Numbered from the stretch's first letter, positions 9,170 to 17,967 are shown. The stretch: 64,000 bases of DNA from Rhodoblastus sphagnicola (GCF_002937075.1 NZ_NHSJ01000121.1:1-64000); one strand, 5' to 3'. Notes: generated by a model from the sequence alone, not told the origin. Numbers and translations: made by a program.

Positions 9170-10024
9170 CTAGGGCAAAAGCGCCTCTATCCCTTGCCGA
9201 TATGTTGGAAATCGAAGTTTAACACCGAGATCGGCAACAATTTTCGCGTTGCGCACGCGCTTGTTGTCTCCATAAAAACTGCGCGCCATCGGCGAGAGTT
9301 GCGCCGCGACAAATTCCTGTTCCGGCGGCGGCTCGATTCCCAAAAGCTCGGCGGCATAGGTCACCACATCCTGCGGCGGCGCTGGTTCGTCGTCGGTGAC
9401 ATTATAAACCCCGCCCGGCGCCGAGCCGGTGAAACAGGCGTTGATCGTCTGGGCGATGTCGGCGACGTGGATGCGATTGAACACCTGGCCGGGCTTGATC
9501 AGGCGTTTTGCCGTGCCGTCGCGCAGTTTTTCGATCACGCTGCGGTCCGGCCCGTAAATGCCGGACAGGCGCAGAACATAAACCTGCTTGCCGGTTCGCG
9601 CGCCAAGGGCGAGCCAGTCGTTTTCCGCCGTCACCCGCCAGCGGGTGCGGTCATTGGAGGGGCGCAGCTCCGACGTCTCGTCGATCCAGGCGCCCTGGTG
9701 GTCGCCGTACACCCCGATGGTCGAGAGATAGACGATTTTGCGCAACCTTCGCGTCGCCGCGATTTTTTCCGCCAGTCGCCGCAGCACGGGGTCGCCTTCA
9801 GCGGTCGGGGCGGCGCTGACCAAGAGGGCGTCGGCGGCGTCCAAAGCTTCGATCAGGCGCGGGTCGATTGCGTCCGCGTCGCCGTCGAACGGGAGCAAGC
9901 GGCAACGGCCCTCGGCCGTGGCTTTTGGCGCGCGTTTGGTGGCCGTCACCTGCTGAAAAACCTGCGCCGCTTCGGCCGCATAAAAACCGGCGCTGTAGCC
10001 GAGCCCGAAGATCAGAAGATTCAC
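9170..10024 (-). CDS. NAD(P)-binding SDR, epimerase-like (YeeZ type)
   Basis: Protein of 284 aa with an N-terminal Rossmann dinucleotide motif (LLIFGLGYSAGFYA) and the extended-SDR features YLSTIGVYGDHQG, LRLSGIYGP and NRIHVADIA. The usual YxxxK pair is not obvious, as in other YeeZ-like proteins, so the enzymatic reaction is unknown. The start is taken as GTG at 10024 because it overlaps the queG stop as GTGA; a five-residue longer start exists. It is the last gene of a fzlA-queG-SDR leftward run. Confidence 0.82.
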   Translation of the reverse strand: MNLLIFGLGYSAGFYAAEAAQVFQQVTATKRAPKATAEGRCRLLPFDGDADAIDPRLIEALDAADALLVSAAPTAEGDPVLRRLAEKIAATRRLRKIVYLSTIGVYGDHQGAWIDETSELRPSNDRTRWRVTAENDWLALGARTGKQVYVLRLSGIYGPDRSVIEKLRDGTAKRLIKPGQVFNRIHVADIAQTINACFTGSAPGGVYNVTDDEPAPPQDVVTYAAELLGIEPPPEQEFVAAQLSPMARSFYGDNKRVRNAKIVADLGVKLRFPTYRQGIEALLP

Positions 10025-11109
10025 GGGTAAAACCCCCATTCGGACCGGACGCTGGGGTCCGGCTCATTGTTTTGTGCGGCCAGAGTCGCAAATTCGTCGC
10101 GCGGCAGCAAGCGCGCCAAAGCCCAGACCGCCATGCCGCGCACCAGGGCTGACTCGTGGCCGAGCCGCGCCATCGCCAACGGCGCGAGCGAAACATCGCC
10201 GGAATTGCCGAGCGCGAGCAGGACGTTGCGCAGAAAGCGCGCGGAACCGACGCGCTTGATCGGATTGCCAGAGAAAAAGGCGCGAAACTCCCCCTCGTCC
10301 ATCGTCGCCAGTTTGGTCAGCGGCGGCGCGACCAGATCGGCGCGCGCGCGAAATTTCGCCTCGTGGGCCTGTTGCGCGAATTTGTTCCAGGGGCAGACGG
10401 CGAGGCAATCGTCGCAGCCATAGATGCGATTGCCAATCTTTTCGCGCAAGTCGCGGGGGATCTGCCCCTTGGCCTCGATGGTGAGATAGGAGACGCACAG
10501 GTTCGCGTCGATTTTTCCCGTGTCGAGCGCGCCGGTCGGGCAGGCGTCGAGGCAGGCGCGGCACGAGCCGCAATGGTCTGTTTCCGGCGCGTCGGAGGCC
10601 AGGTCGAGGGTGGTGAAAATGCTGCCGAGAAACAGCCAGGAGCCAAAATCGCGCGACACCAGATTGGTGTGCTTGCCCTGCCAGCCGAGGCCGGCGGCGG
10701 CGGCGAGCGGCTTTTCCATCACCGGCGCGGTGTCCACGAACACTTTGACTTCGCCCGCCACGCCCAAAATTTTCGCGCGGGCGAGCAGCGCGCCCGCCAA
10801 AAGCTTGAGCTTGCCCTTGACGACATCGTGATAGTCGCGATGGCGCGCGTAAACGGAAATGTTGCCGGCCCGAGGCGGAACGGGGAGGATTTCCGGCCCG
10901 TAGTTCATGGCGAGCATGACCACGCTGCGGACCTCCGGCCAGAGTTTTAGCGGGTCGGCGCGCCAGTCGCGCCTTTCGGCCAGCCAATCCATGTCGCCGT
11001 GGCGGCCTTCGGCTATGAAGGTTTCGAGCGCTGCGGGGGCGTGGGGGATGGCGTCAGGTTTGGTGACGCGGCAGCCGTCAAACCCGAGTCTGGCCGCCTC
11101 GCCGCGCAA
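10021..11109 (-). CDS. queG: Epoxyqueuosine reductase
   Basis: QueG performs the last step of queuosine tRNA modification, reducing epoxyqueuosine to queuosine with cobalamin and two [4Fe-4S] clusters. Visible signatures are HGDMDWLAERRDWRADP, the cluster motifs CGSCRACLDACP and CDDCLAVCP, and a C-terminal HEAT-like helical tail. The start is uncertain. TTG at 11109 lies just after the fzlA stop and gives 362 aa. An in-frame ATG at 11217 would overlap fzlA by about 100 bases, with no matching sequence in the family as I know it. The end overlaps the SDR start (GTGA). Confidence 0.92.
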   Translation of the reverse strand: MRGEAARLGFDGCRVTKPDAIPHAPAALETFIAEGRHGDMDWLAERRDWRADPLKLWPEVRSVVMLAMNYGPEILPVPPRAGNISVYARHRDYHDVVKGKLKLLAGALLARAKILGVAGEVKVFVDTAPVMEKPLAAAAGLGWQGKHTNLVSRDFGSWLFLGSIFTTLDLASDAPETDHCGSCRACLDACPTGALDTGKIDANLCVSYLTIEAKGQIPRDLREKIGNRIYGCDDCLAVCPWNKFAQQAHEAKFRARADLVAPPLTKLATMDEGEFRAFFSGNPIKRVGSARFLRNVLLALGNSGDVSLAPLAMARLGHESALVRGMAVWALARLLPRDEFATLAAQNNEPDPSVRSEWGFYP

Positions 11110-11114
11110 AAAGC

Positions 11115-11813
11115 TTAAAAGTCCACTTCCGCGTAAATCGGATTGACCGCGACGCCCGGCGCCCGATCCGCCAGCAGCGGGCGAAAACTCGGGCGGCTTT
11201 TCAGGCGCTGGTACCATAGTTTGGCCGCTTCTTCCTCGTCCCAGGGCACGTCGCCGAGAAAATCCACGCTCGACAGGTGTGCGGCGGCCGCGAGATCGGC
11301 GTAGGTCATGCGGTCGCCGCCGAGCCAGTTGCGGTTTTGCGACAGCCACGAGATGTAGCGCAGGTGATGGCGCACATTGGCGCGGGCCGCGCGCACCACG
11401 TCCATGTCCGGCGCGCCGCTGCCGATTTCGGTGGCCATGAAGCGCTTATAAACCTTCTCCGTCACCAGCCAGTTCGAGACTTCGCCGAAAAACTTGTCGT
11501 TGAACCAACTCATGAGGCGGCGGGTTTCCACACGCTCCAGCGGCGAGACCGGCAGCAGGCGGTGCGGTCCCAGCGTCTCGCCATAGGTTTCGTCGAGCCA
11601 TTCGGCGATGACGCCCGCGCCGGGAATGACGTTGCCCTCGTCCGTCACCAGGACGGGGGTCTGGCCGGCGGGATCGAGCATGAGAAATTCGCGCCGGCGC
11701 TCGTGGACCCGTTCCTCAATCAACTCGGCCTCGACGCCATATTCGCCGAGCGACAGGCGAATGAAGCGCGAGAGCGGACAGAGCGGATGATGATAGAGCT
11801 GGATCATGCCCAT
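11115..11813 (-). CDS. fzlA: FtsZ-binding glutathione S-transferase-like protein FzlA
   Basis: A GST-fold protein (232 aa). The thioredoxin-like N-terminal half has YHHPLCPLSRFIRLSLGE and DPAGQTPVLV. The helical C-terminal half ends in KSRPSFRPLLADR...YAEVDF. This ending and the overall pattern match FzlA, the alphaproteobacterial protein that binds FtsZ filaments and is needed for constriction in Caulobacter. GST catalysis is not expected. Two ATGs (11813 and 11807) compete for the start. It heads a leftward run with queG and an SDR. A CtrA-type box lies about 80 bases upstream, which would fit cell-cycle control. The identification is by remembered family pattern, not alignment. Confidence 0.82.
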   Translation of the reverse strand: MGMIQLYHHPLCPLSRFIRLSLGEYGVEAELIEERVHERRREFLMLDPAGQTPVLVTDEGNVIPGAGVIAEWLDETYGETLGPHRLLPVSPLERVETRRLMSWFNDKFFGEVSNWLVTEKVYKRFMATEIGSGAPDMDVVRAARANVRHHLRYISWLSQNRNWLGGDRMTYADLAAAAHLSSVDFLGDVPWDEEEAAKLWYQRLKSRPSFRPLLADRAPGVAVNPIYAEVDF

Positions 11814-11894
11814 CTTGTAGGACGTTTCGCGACGCGCCGCACCCTATAGAAGCCCGCACGGCGGTGAACAAGCCCTCAAGTTTGAATGAAAGGC

Positions 11895-11910
11895 TTAACG
11901 GGTCGTTAAC
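11895..11910. promoter_or_regulatory. CtrA-type box between fzlA and the NeuB operon
   Basis: TTAAcgggtcgTTAAC matches the full CtrA consensus TTAA-N7-TTAAC. A further TTAACC half-site follows at 11920-11925. The box is about 80 bases upstream of fzlA and 160 upstream of the NeuB-like gene, so either or both could be controlled. Confidence 0.7.
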
Positions 11911-12069
11911 ATCATTTCATTAACCATCCCTGCCATCCCGGCGGGACGCTCAGGAAAACGTAATCGCGGACGTGTCTTCAATTCTGCGCAAGGAATTCAC
12001 GAATTCTCACCCAGGGTCATGTTTGATGATCCGAGAACCGCCCTCTCTTGTTCCGGAAGGAAACGCGCG

Positions 12070-13599
12070 ATGAATTTCCAACCCGCCGTCCCCAGCAAGA
12101 AACTTTTGCCCGAACGTCTTTTCGTGTTCGAACTCGCCAACAATCACATGGGCGATGTGGCGCATGGGCTGCGCGTCATCGACGAGATCGCCGGCGCGAC
12201 GCAGGGTTTTCCGTTCAGCTTCGCCTTCAAGTTGCAATATCGCGATCTCGACACCTTCATTCATCCTGATTTCGCCGATCGGATGGACATCAAATACATC
12301 AAGCGCTTTTCCGAGACGCGGCTCGACCGCGACCAGACCCGCCGTCTGGTGGCGCGCATCAAGTCGCATGGTTTCCTCACCATGTGCACGCCCTTCGATG
12401 AAACCAGCGTGGACCGCATCGTCGAGGACGGTTTCGATATTCTGAAGATCGCCTCCTGCTCCTTCACGGACTGGCCGCTGTTGGAGAAGATCGGCGCCAC
12501 GGACCTGCCGATCATCGGTTCGACCGCCGGTATCAGGCTGAACGATCTCGACAATGTCGTCGCCTTCATGCGCCACCGCGAAAAGGCATTTTCCCTGATG
12601 GCCTGCGTCGCGCAATATCCGACGCCCCGAGCCGACCTCCAGCTCAACCAGATCGACGTGCTGAAAGCCCGCTATGCCGATCTGCGCGTCGGCTATTCCA
12701 CCCACGAAGACCCGTCCGAAACGCTGCCGGTGGCCATGGCCATCGCCAAGGGCGCGAGCATTTTCGAGAAGCACGTCGGCGTTCCCACCGAAAAATACGC
12801 CTTGAACACCTATTCCGCCGATCCCGCGCAGGTGCGCGTCTGGCTTGAAACCGCGCGCCAAGCTTTTGTCATGGCCGGCGTCGAAGGCGAGCGCATCGAG
12901 CCGAGCGCGGGGGAACTGAAAGCGCTGGCTGGACTGCGCCGGGGCGTGTTCGTCAAGCGCGCCGTCAAGGCGGGCGAACGGCTGCGCGACGTGGATGTGT
13001 TCTTCGCCATTCCCACTGAAACCGCGTCGATCACCGCCAACGACTGGTCGAAATACAACCAGTTCCAGGCCACCCAGGACATTCCCGCCAAGGCGGCGGT
13101 CACGAGCGAAAACACCGAGCTTAGGCAAGTGCGCGCAAAAGTGCGCTCGATCGTGGATCGCGTCAAAGCCCTGCTCGACCAGAGCCGCGGCGTCGTGCCG
13201 GGCGAGGCCGAGCTGGAGATTTCACATCATTACGGCATCGAGCGCTTCGACGAGTTCGGCATCACCATGGTGACCGTGGTCAACCGCAATTATTGCAAGA
13301 AACTGATCGTGGTGCTGCCCGGCCAGAAACACCCCGAGCAATACCACGAGAAGAAGGAAGAGACGTTTCACGTGCTGCATGGCGTGTTGCAACTGGAACT
13401 GGACGGTGTGAAACGCGTCTGCGGTCCAGGCTCCGTGATCACCATCACGCCGGGCATGCGCCACGCTTTCCAGAGCGAGACCGGCGCGGTGTTCGAGGAG
13501 ATTTCCTCGACCCATTTCGTCAACGATTCCTTCTACACCGATCCCGCCATCGGCCAGAACGCCGAGCGGAAAACCCTTTTGCGGCACTGGATCGACTGA
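12070..13599 (+). CDS. NeuB-family nonulosonate synthase fused to SAF-like and cupin domains
   Basis: Protein of 509 aa. Residues 1-285 form a NeuB TIM barrel, the family that condenses phosphoenolpyruvate with a hexosamine-type aldose to give sialic, legionaminic or pseudaminic acids. Visible landmarks are FELANNHMGD, FLTMCTPFDE, ILKIASCSFTDWPLL, QYPTPRADLQLNQI and GYSTHEDPS. An SAF/antifreeze-like part follows at about 287-348. An extra cupin occupies about 385-505, with a metal-type pattern (HPEQYHEKKEETFHVLHG and ITPGMRHAF). The start at 12070 has ggaagga upstream. It heads an operon with a ThDP enzyme, an SDR-HAD fusion and a glycosyltransferase (gaps of 1-8 bases). No CMP-sugar synthetase is visible. 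The exact product is unknown. Confidence 0.85.
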   Translation: MNFQPAVPSKKLLPERLFVFELANNHMGDVAHGLRVIDEIAGATQGFPFSFAFKLQYRDLDTFIHPDFADRMDIKYIKRFSETRLDRDQTRRLVARIKSHGFLTMCTPFDETSVDRIVEDGFDILKIASCSFTDWPLLEKIGATDLPIIGSTAGIRLNDLDNVVAFMRHREKAFSLMACVAQYPTPRADLQLNQIDVLKARYADLRVGYSTHEDPSETLPVAMAIAKGASIFEKHVGVPTEKYALNTYSADPAQVRVWLETARQAFVMAGVEGERIEPSAGELKALAGLRRGVFVKRAVKAGERLRDVDVFFAIPTETASITANDWSKYNQFQATQDIPAKAAVTSENTELRQVRAKVRSIVDRVKALLDQSRGVVPGEAELEISHHYGIERFDEFGITMVTVVNRNYCKKLIVVLPGQKHPEQYHEKKEETFHVLHGVLQLELDGVKRVCGPGSVITITPGMRHAFQSETGAVFEEISSTHFVNDSFYTDPAIGQNAERKTLLRHWID

Positions 13600-13601
13600 C
13601 G

Positions 13602-15611
13602 ATGACCATTCAGAACATCAAGGCGGAAGCCGACGCCATCGGCCCGGTCTCCGTGCGCCTCGCCGACTATGTCGCCAGCTTTGTCGCGAGCCAGGGCGTG
13701 AAAACCGTGTTCCTGGTGCCCGGCGGCGGCGCCATGTTCCTGATCGACGCCTTCGGCCGGTCCACGGAACTCGATTACGTTCCAAACCATCACGAACAGG
13801 CCTCAAGCATAGCGGCGGAAGCCTATGCCAGAGTCAACGGTCATCTCGGTTGCGCCGTGGTGACGACGGGGCCGGGCGCCACCAACGCCATCACCGGCTG
13901 CGCCGGCGCGTGGATCGAATCCGTTCCGCTGCTGATCCTGTCGGGTCAGGTCAAGCGCGCCGACCTCATCGGCGCCAGCGGTGTGCGGCAGATGGGGCCG
14001 CAGGAGGTCGAGATCGTCAAAATGGTGGCGCCGATCACCAAATATGCGGTGACCGTGCTCGACCCCGAAGACATCCGCTTCCATCTGGAAAAGGCGGTTC
14101 ATCTCGCCACCACCGGCCGGCGCGGACCGGTCTGGCTCGACATTCCGCTCGACGTGCAGAATGCGTCCATCGACGTGTCCACCCTGCGCGGTTTTACGCC
14201 CGAACCGATCGCGCCGGCATGCGACCTGGAAACCGAGGCTGGCGCGGTGCTCGACGCCTTGCGAAAAGCCGAGCGGCCGCTGTTGCTCGCCGGCCATGGC
14301 GTGCGGCTGGCCGGCGCGGCGGAAATTTTTCGCGAGCTTTATGAAACGCTTGGCGTCCCCGTGGTCACCACTTGGAACGTGATGGACCTGATCCCGGCGA
14401 GCCACAGGCTGAGTGTCGGCAAGCCGGGAACCGTGGCTTTGCGCGCGCCAAACTTCGCCGTGCAGAATTGCGATCTGCTGCTGTCCATCGGCGCGCGGCT
14501 CGACAATGTCGTCACCGCCTACAATCCGAAAAAGTTCGCGCGTTCGGCGCAAAAGATCGTGGTCGATGTCGATCCCGCCGAGTTGAACAAGTTCCCGGAG
14601 GATTCCGGCATCAGCCGCAAGATCGAGGCGGACGCCAAGATTTTCGTCGAGACGCTGCTGCGGCTGGCGAAACAGGCGCCGGAGTCCCAAGCTCCCGGGT
14701 CTCAAGCTCCCGCGCCTCAAAAAGCCGCGCCGGAAAAGCCTTCGCCCATCTCAAGGCTGTCCGCCTTGTTCCGCCGGACGAAACCGGCTCCCGCGCCCGA
14801 ACCCGCATCCAAGCCTGACGTCTGGCTCGACCATTGCGCGCAATGGAAGCGCAAATATCCGCTCGACGCCACGCCCTTCCCGACCTCGGGCAAGATCGGC
14901 CATTTCCATCTCACCAAGGCGCTCTCGGACGGCCTGCCGGACAACGCGCTGATCGTCACGGGGTCGTCCGGCCTTGGCGTGGAGTTCTTTTACACCGGCT
15001 TCGCCAACAAGCCGGGTCAGCGGGTGTTCCTCACCTCCGGCCTCGGCGCGATGGGCTATGGCATGCCCGCGATGATCGGCGCCTATATGGCCTCCGACAG
15101 AAAGCCCTTCTTCGGCGTCGAGAGCGACGGTTCGCTGATGATGAATTTGCAGGAAATGCAGACCATAGCCAGCCAGAACCTGCCGTTGCGCATGTTCGTC
15201 ATCAACAATCGCGGCTATGCCTCGATCCGCGCGACCCAGCGCAATTATTTCGACGGCCGCTATGTCGGCACCGGCCCGGAAGCGCGGCTCGGACTGCCCG
15301 ACCTGCCGGCGCTGGCCAAAGTGTTCGGCTGGGAGGCTTTCGTCATCGATGACGCCGCCGATCTCGAAGCGGGCATCGCGCGCGCGGTGGCGCACGAGGG
15401 CGGGCCGCTCTTGATCGACGTGCGCGTGGTCGAGAACGAAGCGCTGTTTCCGAAATCGGCGGCCCTGTTCAATGAGGACGGAACCATCCTGTCCATGCCG
15501 CTTGAGGACATGTCGCCGCTGCTGCCGCGCGACGAATTCCGCGCCAACATGATCGCGCCGCTCGATCCAGCTTCGGAAAACGTGCCGGCGCATCTGCTGC
15601 CGAAGGCCTGA
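13602..15611 (+). CDS. Thiamine-diphosphate enzyme, acetolactate-synthase-like
   Basis: Protein of 669 aa with the three-domain ThDP fold. The N-terminal PYR domain has the cofactor-activating Glu in HHEQASSIAAEAYAR (Glu65) and TTGPGATNAITG. A central domain and a C-terminal PP domain follow; the PP domain has the metal/ThDP motif ESDGSLMMN at about residue 506. Between the central and PP domains is an unusual Pro/Ala/Ser-rich linker at about residues 357-406, not expected in acetolactate synthase. It starts 2 bases after the NeuB-cupin gene and ends 1 base before the SDR-HAD gene. In a sugar cluster such an enzyme could ligate a two-carbon unit from pyruvate to a keto sugar, as YerE does, or decarboxylate an intermediate. 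Branched-chain amino-acid synthesis seems unlikely from context. Confidence 0.85.
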   Translation: MTIQNIKAEADAIGPVSVRLADYVASFVASQGVKTVFLVPGGGAMFLIDAFGRSTELDYVPNHHEQASSIAAEAYARVNGHLGCAVVTTGPGATNAITGCAGAWIESVPLLILSGQVKRADLIGASGVRQMGPQEVEIVKMVAPITKYAVTVLDPEDIRFHLEKAVHLATTGRRGPVWLDIPLDVQNASIDVSTLRGFTPEPIAPACDLETEAGAVLDALRKAERPLLLAGHGVRLAGAAEIFRELYETLGVPVVTTWNVMDLIPASHRLSVGKPGTVALRAPNFAVQNCDLLLSIGARLDNVVTAYNPKKFARSAQKIVVDVDPAELNKFPEDSGISRKIEADAKIFVETLLRLAKQAPESQAPGSQAPAPQKAAPEKPSPISRLSALFRRTKPAPAPEPASKPDVWLDHCAQWKRKYPLDATPFPTSGKIGHFHLTKALSDGLPDNALIVTGSSGLGVEFFYTGFANKPGQRVFLTSGLGAMGYGMPAMIGAYMASDRKPFFGVESDGSLMMNLQEMQTIASQNLPLRMFVINNRGYASIRATQRNYFDGRYVGTGPEARLGLPDLPALAKVFGWEAFVIDDAADLEAGIARAVAHEGGPLLIDVRVVENEALFPKSAALFNEDGTILSMPLEDMSPLLPRDEFRANMIAPLDPASENVPAHLLPKA

Positions 15612-15612
15612 G

Positions 15613-17016
15613 ATGCGGACGCTGGACGGCTTTTCCGTCTCCGATCTCGACCAGGCGTGTGGCCGGGTTCAGCCGGCGCTGGCGGCGCTCGACGGCGCCT
15701 CGCTGTTCCTCACCGGCGGCACCGGCTTTTTCGGCCGCTGGTTGCTGGCCTTGCTGGTCCACGCGCGGGCGGAAAAACTTTTCCAATGCGACGTGACGGT
15801 CCTTTCGCGCGCGCCTGAAAAATTTCGCGCCGAGCATCCCGATTTCGCCGACCTGCCGTGGCTGCGGTTTTGCGAAGGCGATGTCGGCTGTTTCGAGTTT
15901 CCCAAGGGCCGCTTCACCCATGTCATCCATGCGGCGACGGACACCAGCGCCGAGGCCGACCGCAACCCGCGCCGTCTCGTCGGCTCTATCGTGGACGGGA
16001 CGCGGCGCGTGCTGGATTTCGCCGAAATGACCGGGGTCAAGCGGCTGCTTTATGTCAGCTCTGGCGCTGTCTATGGCGCGCAGCCCGGCGATCTCGAAAA
16101 AATCCCCGAAGATTACGCCGGCGCCTGCGATCCGCTCGATCCGCGCACGGCCTATGGCCAAGCCAAGCGACTGGCGGAGAATTCTTGCGCCGTCGCCGCG
16201 CGCGACGGTCTGCAAACCGTGATCGCCCGAGCCTTCGCCTTTGTCGGGCCGGGCCTGCCGCTCGACGGCCATTTCGCCATCGGCAATTTCATTGCGGATG
16301 CGCTGGCGGGCCGCGAGATCCTCGTCAAGGGCGACGGGACGCCGCTGCGCTCTTATCTCTATGCCGCCGATCTTGCCGCCTGGCTCATAAGACTCTTGGT
16401 CGAAGGCGAGAGCGGCGCGGCCTATAATGTCGGCTCGGACGCGGCCATTTCCCTCGGAGATCTCGCGCATCTGGTTGCCCGACGCCTTGGCGCTCCCGGC
16501 GTGAAGATGGCTCAGTCGCCGGGCGCCGGCGGCCTGCGGTCGCGCTATATCCCCGCGATCGACAAGGCGCGGCGCGACCTTGGCCTCGACGTCTGGACCG
16601 GTCTTGAAGAAGCGGTCGCCCGCACGGCGGCTTACGCGCGCGAGCAAGAGACGACGCGCCGACCCGCGCCGGTTCACCGCAACGAGCATGGCGGCGGCAA
16701 GCAACTGACTTTCGTGGTCGATGTCGATGGCGTGGTCGCCAGCCTGACTCCGAGCAACGACTACAACCTCTGCACGCCGCTGACGGGGACGATCGAGATC
16801 GTCAACCGCCTCCACGACCAGGGCCATCGCATCGTCATGTTCACCGCGCGCGGTTCAGCCACCGGCCTCGACTGGTTGCAGGCGACACGCGACCAATTCG
16901 CCCGATGGGGCCTGAAATATCATGAATTGCGCTTCGGCAAGCCCGCCGGCGACTATTACATCGACGACCGGCTGATTTCGCTCGGCGAAATGCGGGCCCT
17001 CAGCGAACGGACATAA
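15613..17016 (+). CDS. Fusion of NAD-dependent epimerase/dehydratase and HAD-like phosphatase
   Basis: A 467-aa two-domain protein. Residues 1 to about 345 are an extended SDR acting on nucleotide sugars: GGTGFFGRW dinucleotide motif, VSSGAVYGA, catalytic YGQAK, RAFAFVGPG and RSYLYAADLA. Residues about 365-467 form a small HAD phosphatase-like domain: motif I DVDGVVAS with the nucleophilic Asp, motif II in FTARGS, and DDRLIS as the acidic metal site. The HAD part resembles the stand-alone capsule-biosynthesis phosphatases. Fusion with an SDR suggests two steps on one sugar, possibly dephosphorylation of the NeuB product and reduction or epimerisation. It lies in the NeuB operon, 8 bases before the glycosyltransferase gene. 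Confidence 0.85.
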   Translation: MRTLDGFSVSDLDQACGRVQPALAALDGASLFLTGGTGFFGRWLLALLVHARAEKLFQCDVTVLSRAPEKFRAEHPDFADLPWLRFCEGDVGCFEFPKGRFTHVIHAATDTSAEADRNPRRLVGSIVDGTRRVLDFAEMTGVKRLLYVSSGAVYGAQPGDLEKIPEDYAGACDPLDPRTAYGQAKRLAENSCAVAARDGLQTVIARAFAFVGPGLPLDGHFAIGNFIADALAGREILVKGDGTPLRSYLYAADLAAWLIRLLVEGESGAAYNVGSDAAISLGDLAHLVARRLGAPGVKMAQSPGAGGLRSRYIPAIDKARRDLGLDVWTGLEEAVARTAAYAREQETTRRPAPVHRNEHGGGKQLTFVVDVDGVVASLTPSNDYNLCTPLTGTIEIVNRLHDQGHRIVMFTARGSATGLDWLQATRDQFARWGLKYHELRFGKPAGDYYIDDRLISLGEMRALSERT

Positions 17017-17023
17017 GCTCCCG

Positions 17024-17959
17024 ATGAAAACCATCAGCATCGTCACGCCCTGCTACAACGAGGAGGCCGGCATCGCCGAATGCCATGAGGCCTGTCGCAA
17101 GGTGATGGAGAGCGAACTCTCCAACTACGCCTATGAGCATATCTTCATCGACAATTGTTCGACCGACCGCACCGTGGCGATTCTCAAGGAGATCGCGGCG
17201 CGCGACAAGCGCGTGAAAATCATCGTCAACGCGCGCAATTTCGGGCCGCAGCGCTCGCCGCACCACGCGACCTTGCAGGCAGGCGGCGACGCGGTGACGA
17301 CCGTGCTGGCCGACTTGCAAACGCCCCCGTCGATCCTGCCGGCCATGGTCCGGCAATGGGAGGCGGGCTACAAGGCGGTGATCGCGGTGCGGCGCGGCGC
17401 GACGGAAGGGTTTTTCATCGGACTGGCGCGGAAAACCTTTTATGCCTTGATCAAGCGCCTCTCCAAGATCGAGCAGATTCCCAATTTCATGGGCTACGGC
17501 CTCTACGACCGCCAGTTCATGGATGTCGTGCGCACGCTCTACGAGCCGGAGCCCTATTTTCGCGGCCTCGTTTCCGAAATCGGGTTCGAGCGGGCCATCG
17601 TCGAATATGACCAGCCGGAGCGCAAGCACGGCAAGTCCCGCCACAGCCTGTTCGACCTGATCGATTTCGCCCTGATCGGCCTGACGACTTTTTCCAAGGC
17701 GCCGATGCGCCTGATGACCGTGATCGGCTTTGTCGTCGCCGGCTTGAGCCTGCTCAGCGCCTTCGTCTATCTCTGCGTGAAATTGCTGTTCTGGAGCCAG
17801 GTGCCGATCGGCGTCACCCCCATTCTGCTGGCGACTTTCTTCCTGGGCGCCGTGCAGCTTCTAGCGCTGGGCTTGCTCGGCGAATATGTCGGCCTGCTGC
17901 TGCAATATGCGCGCGGGTTTCCTCTGGTCGTCGAGAAGGAGCGGGTCAATTTCGATTGA
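17024..17959 (+). CDS. Family 2 glycosyltransferase with two membrane helices (DPM1/GtrB/ArnC type)
   Basis: Protein of 311 aa. The cytosolic GT-A domain opens with SIVTPCYNEEAGIAECHEAC and has the metal/nucleotide region DNCSTDRTVAIL and LADLQTPP. It is followed by two strong membrane helices at about residues 228-255 and 265-290, and by the family hallmark LLGEYVGLLL...ARGFPLV. Such enzymes load a sugar onto a polyprenyl phosphate at the inner membrane. As the last gene of the NeuB operon it probably handles the sugar made by the three preceding enzymes. It converges on the next glycosyltransferase with 8 bases between stops and no visible terminator. Confidence 0.88.
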   Translation: MKTISIVTPCYNEEAGIAECHEACRKVMESELSNYAYEHIFIDNCSTDRTVAILKEIAARDKRVKIIVNARNFGPQRSPHHATLQAGGDAVTTVLADLQTPPSILPAMVRQWEAGYKAVIAVRRGATEGFFIGLARKTFYALIKRLSKIEQIPNFMGYGLYDRQFMDVVRTLYEPEPYFRGLVSEIGFERAIVEYDQPERKHGKSRHSLFDLIDFALIGLTTFSKAPMRLMTVIGFVVAGLSLLSAFVYLCVKLLFWSQVPIGVTPILLATFFLGAVQLLALGLLGEYVGLLLQYARGFPLVVEKERVNFD

Positions 17960-17967
17960 GTCCCCGG

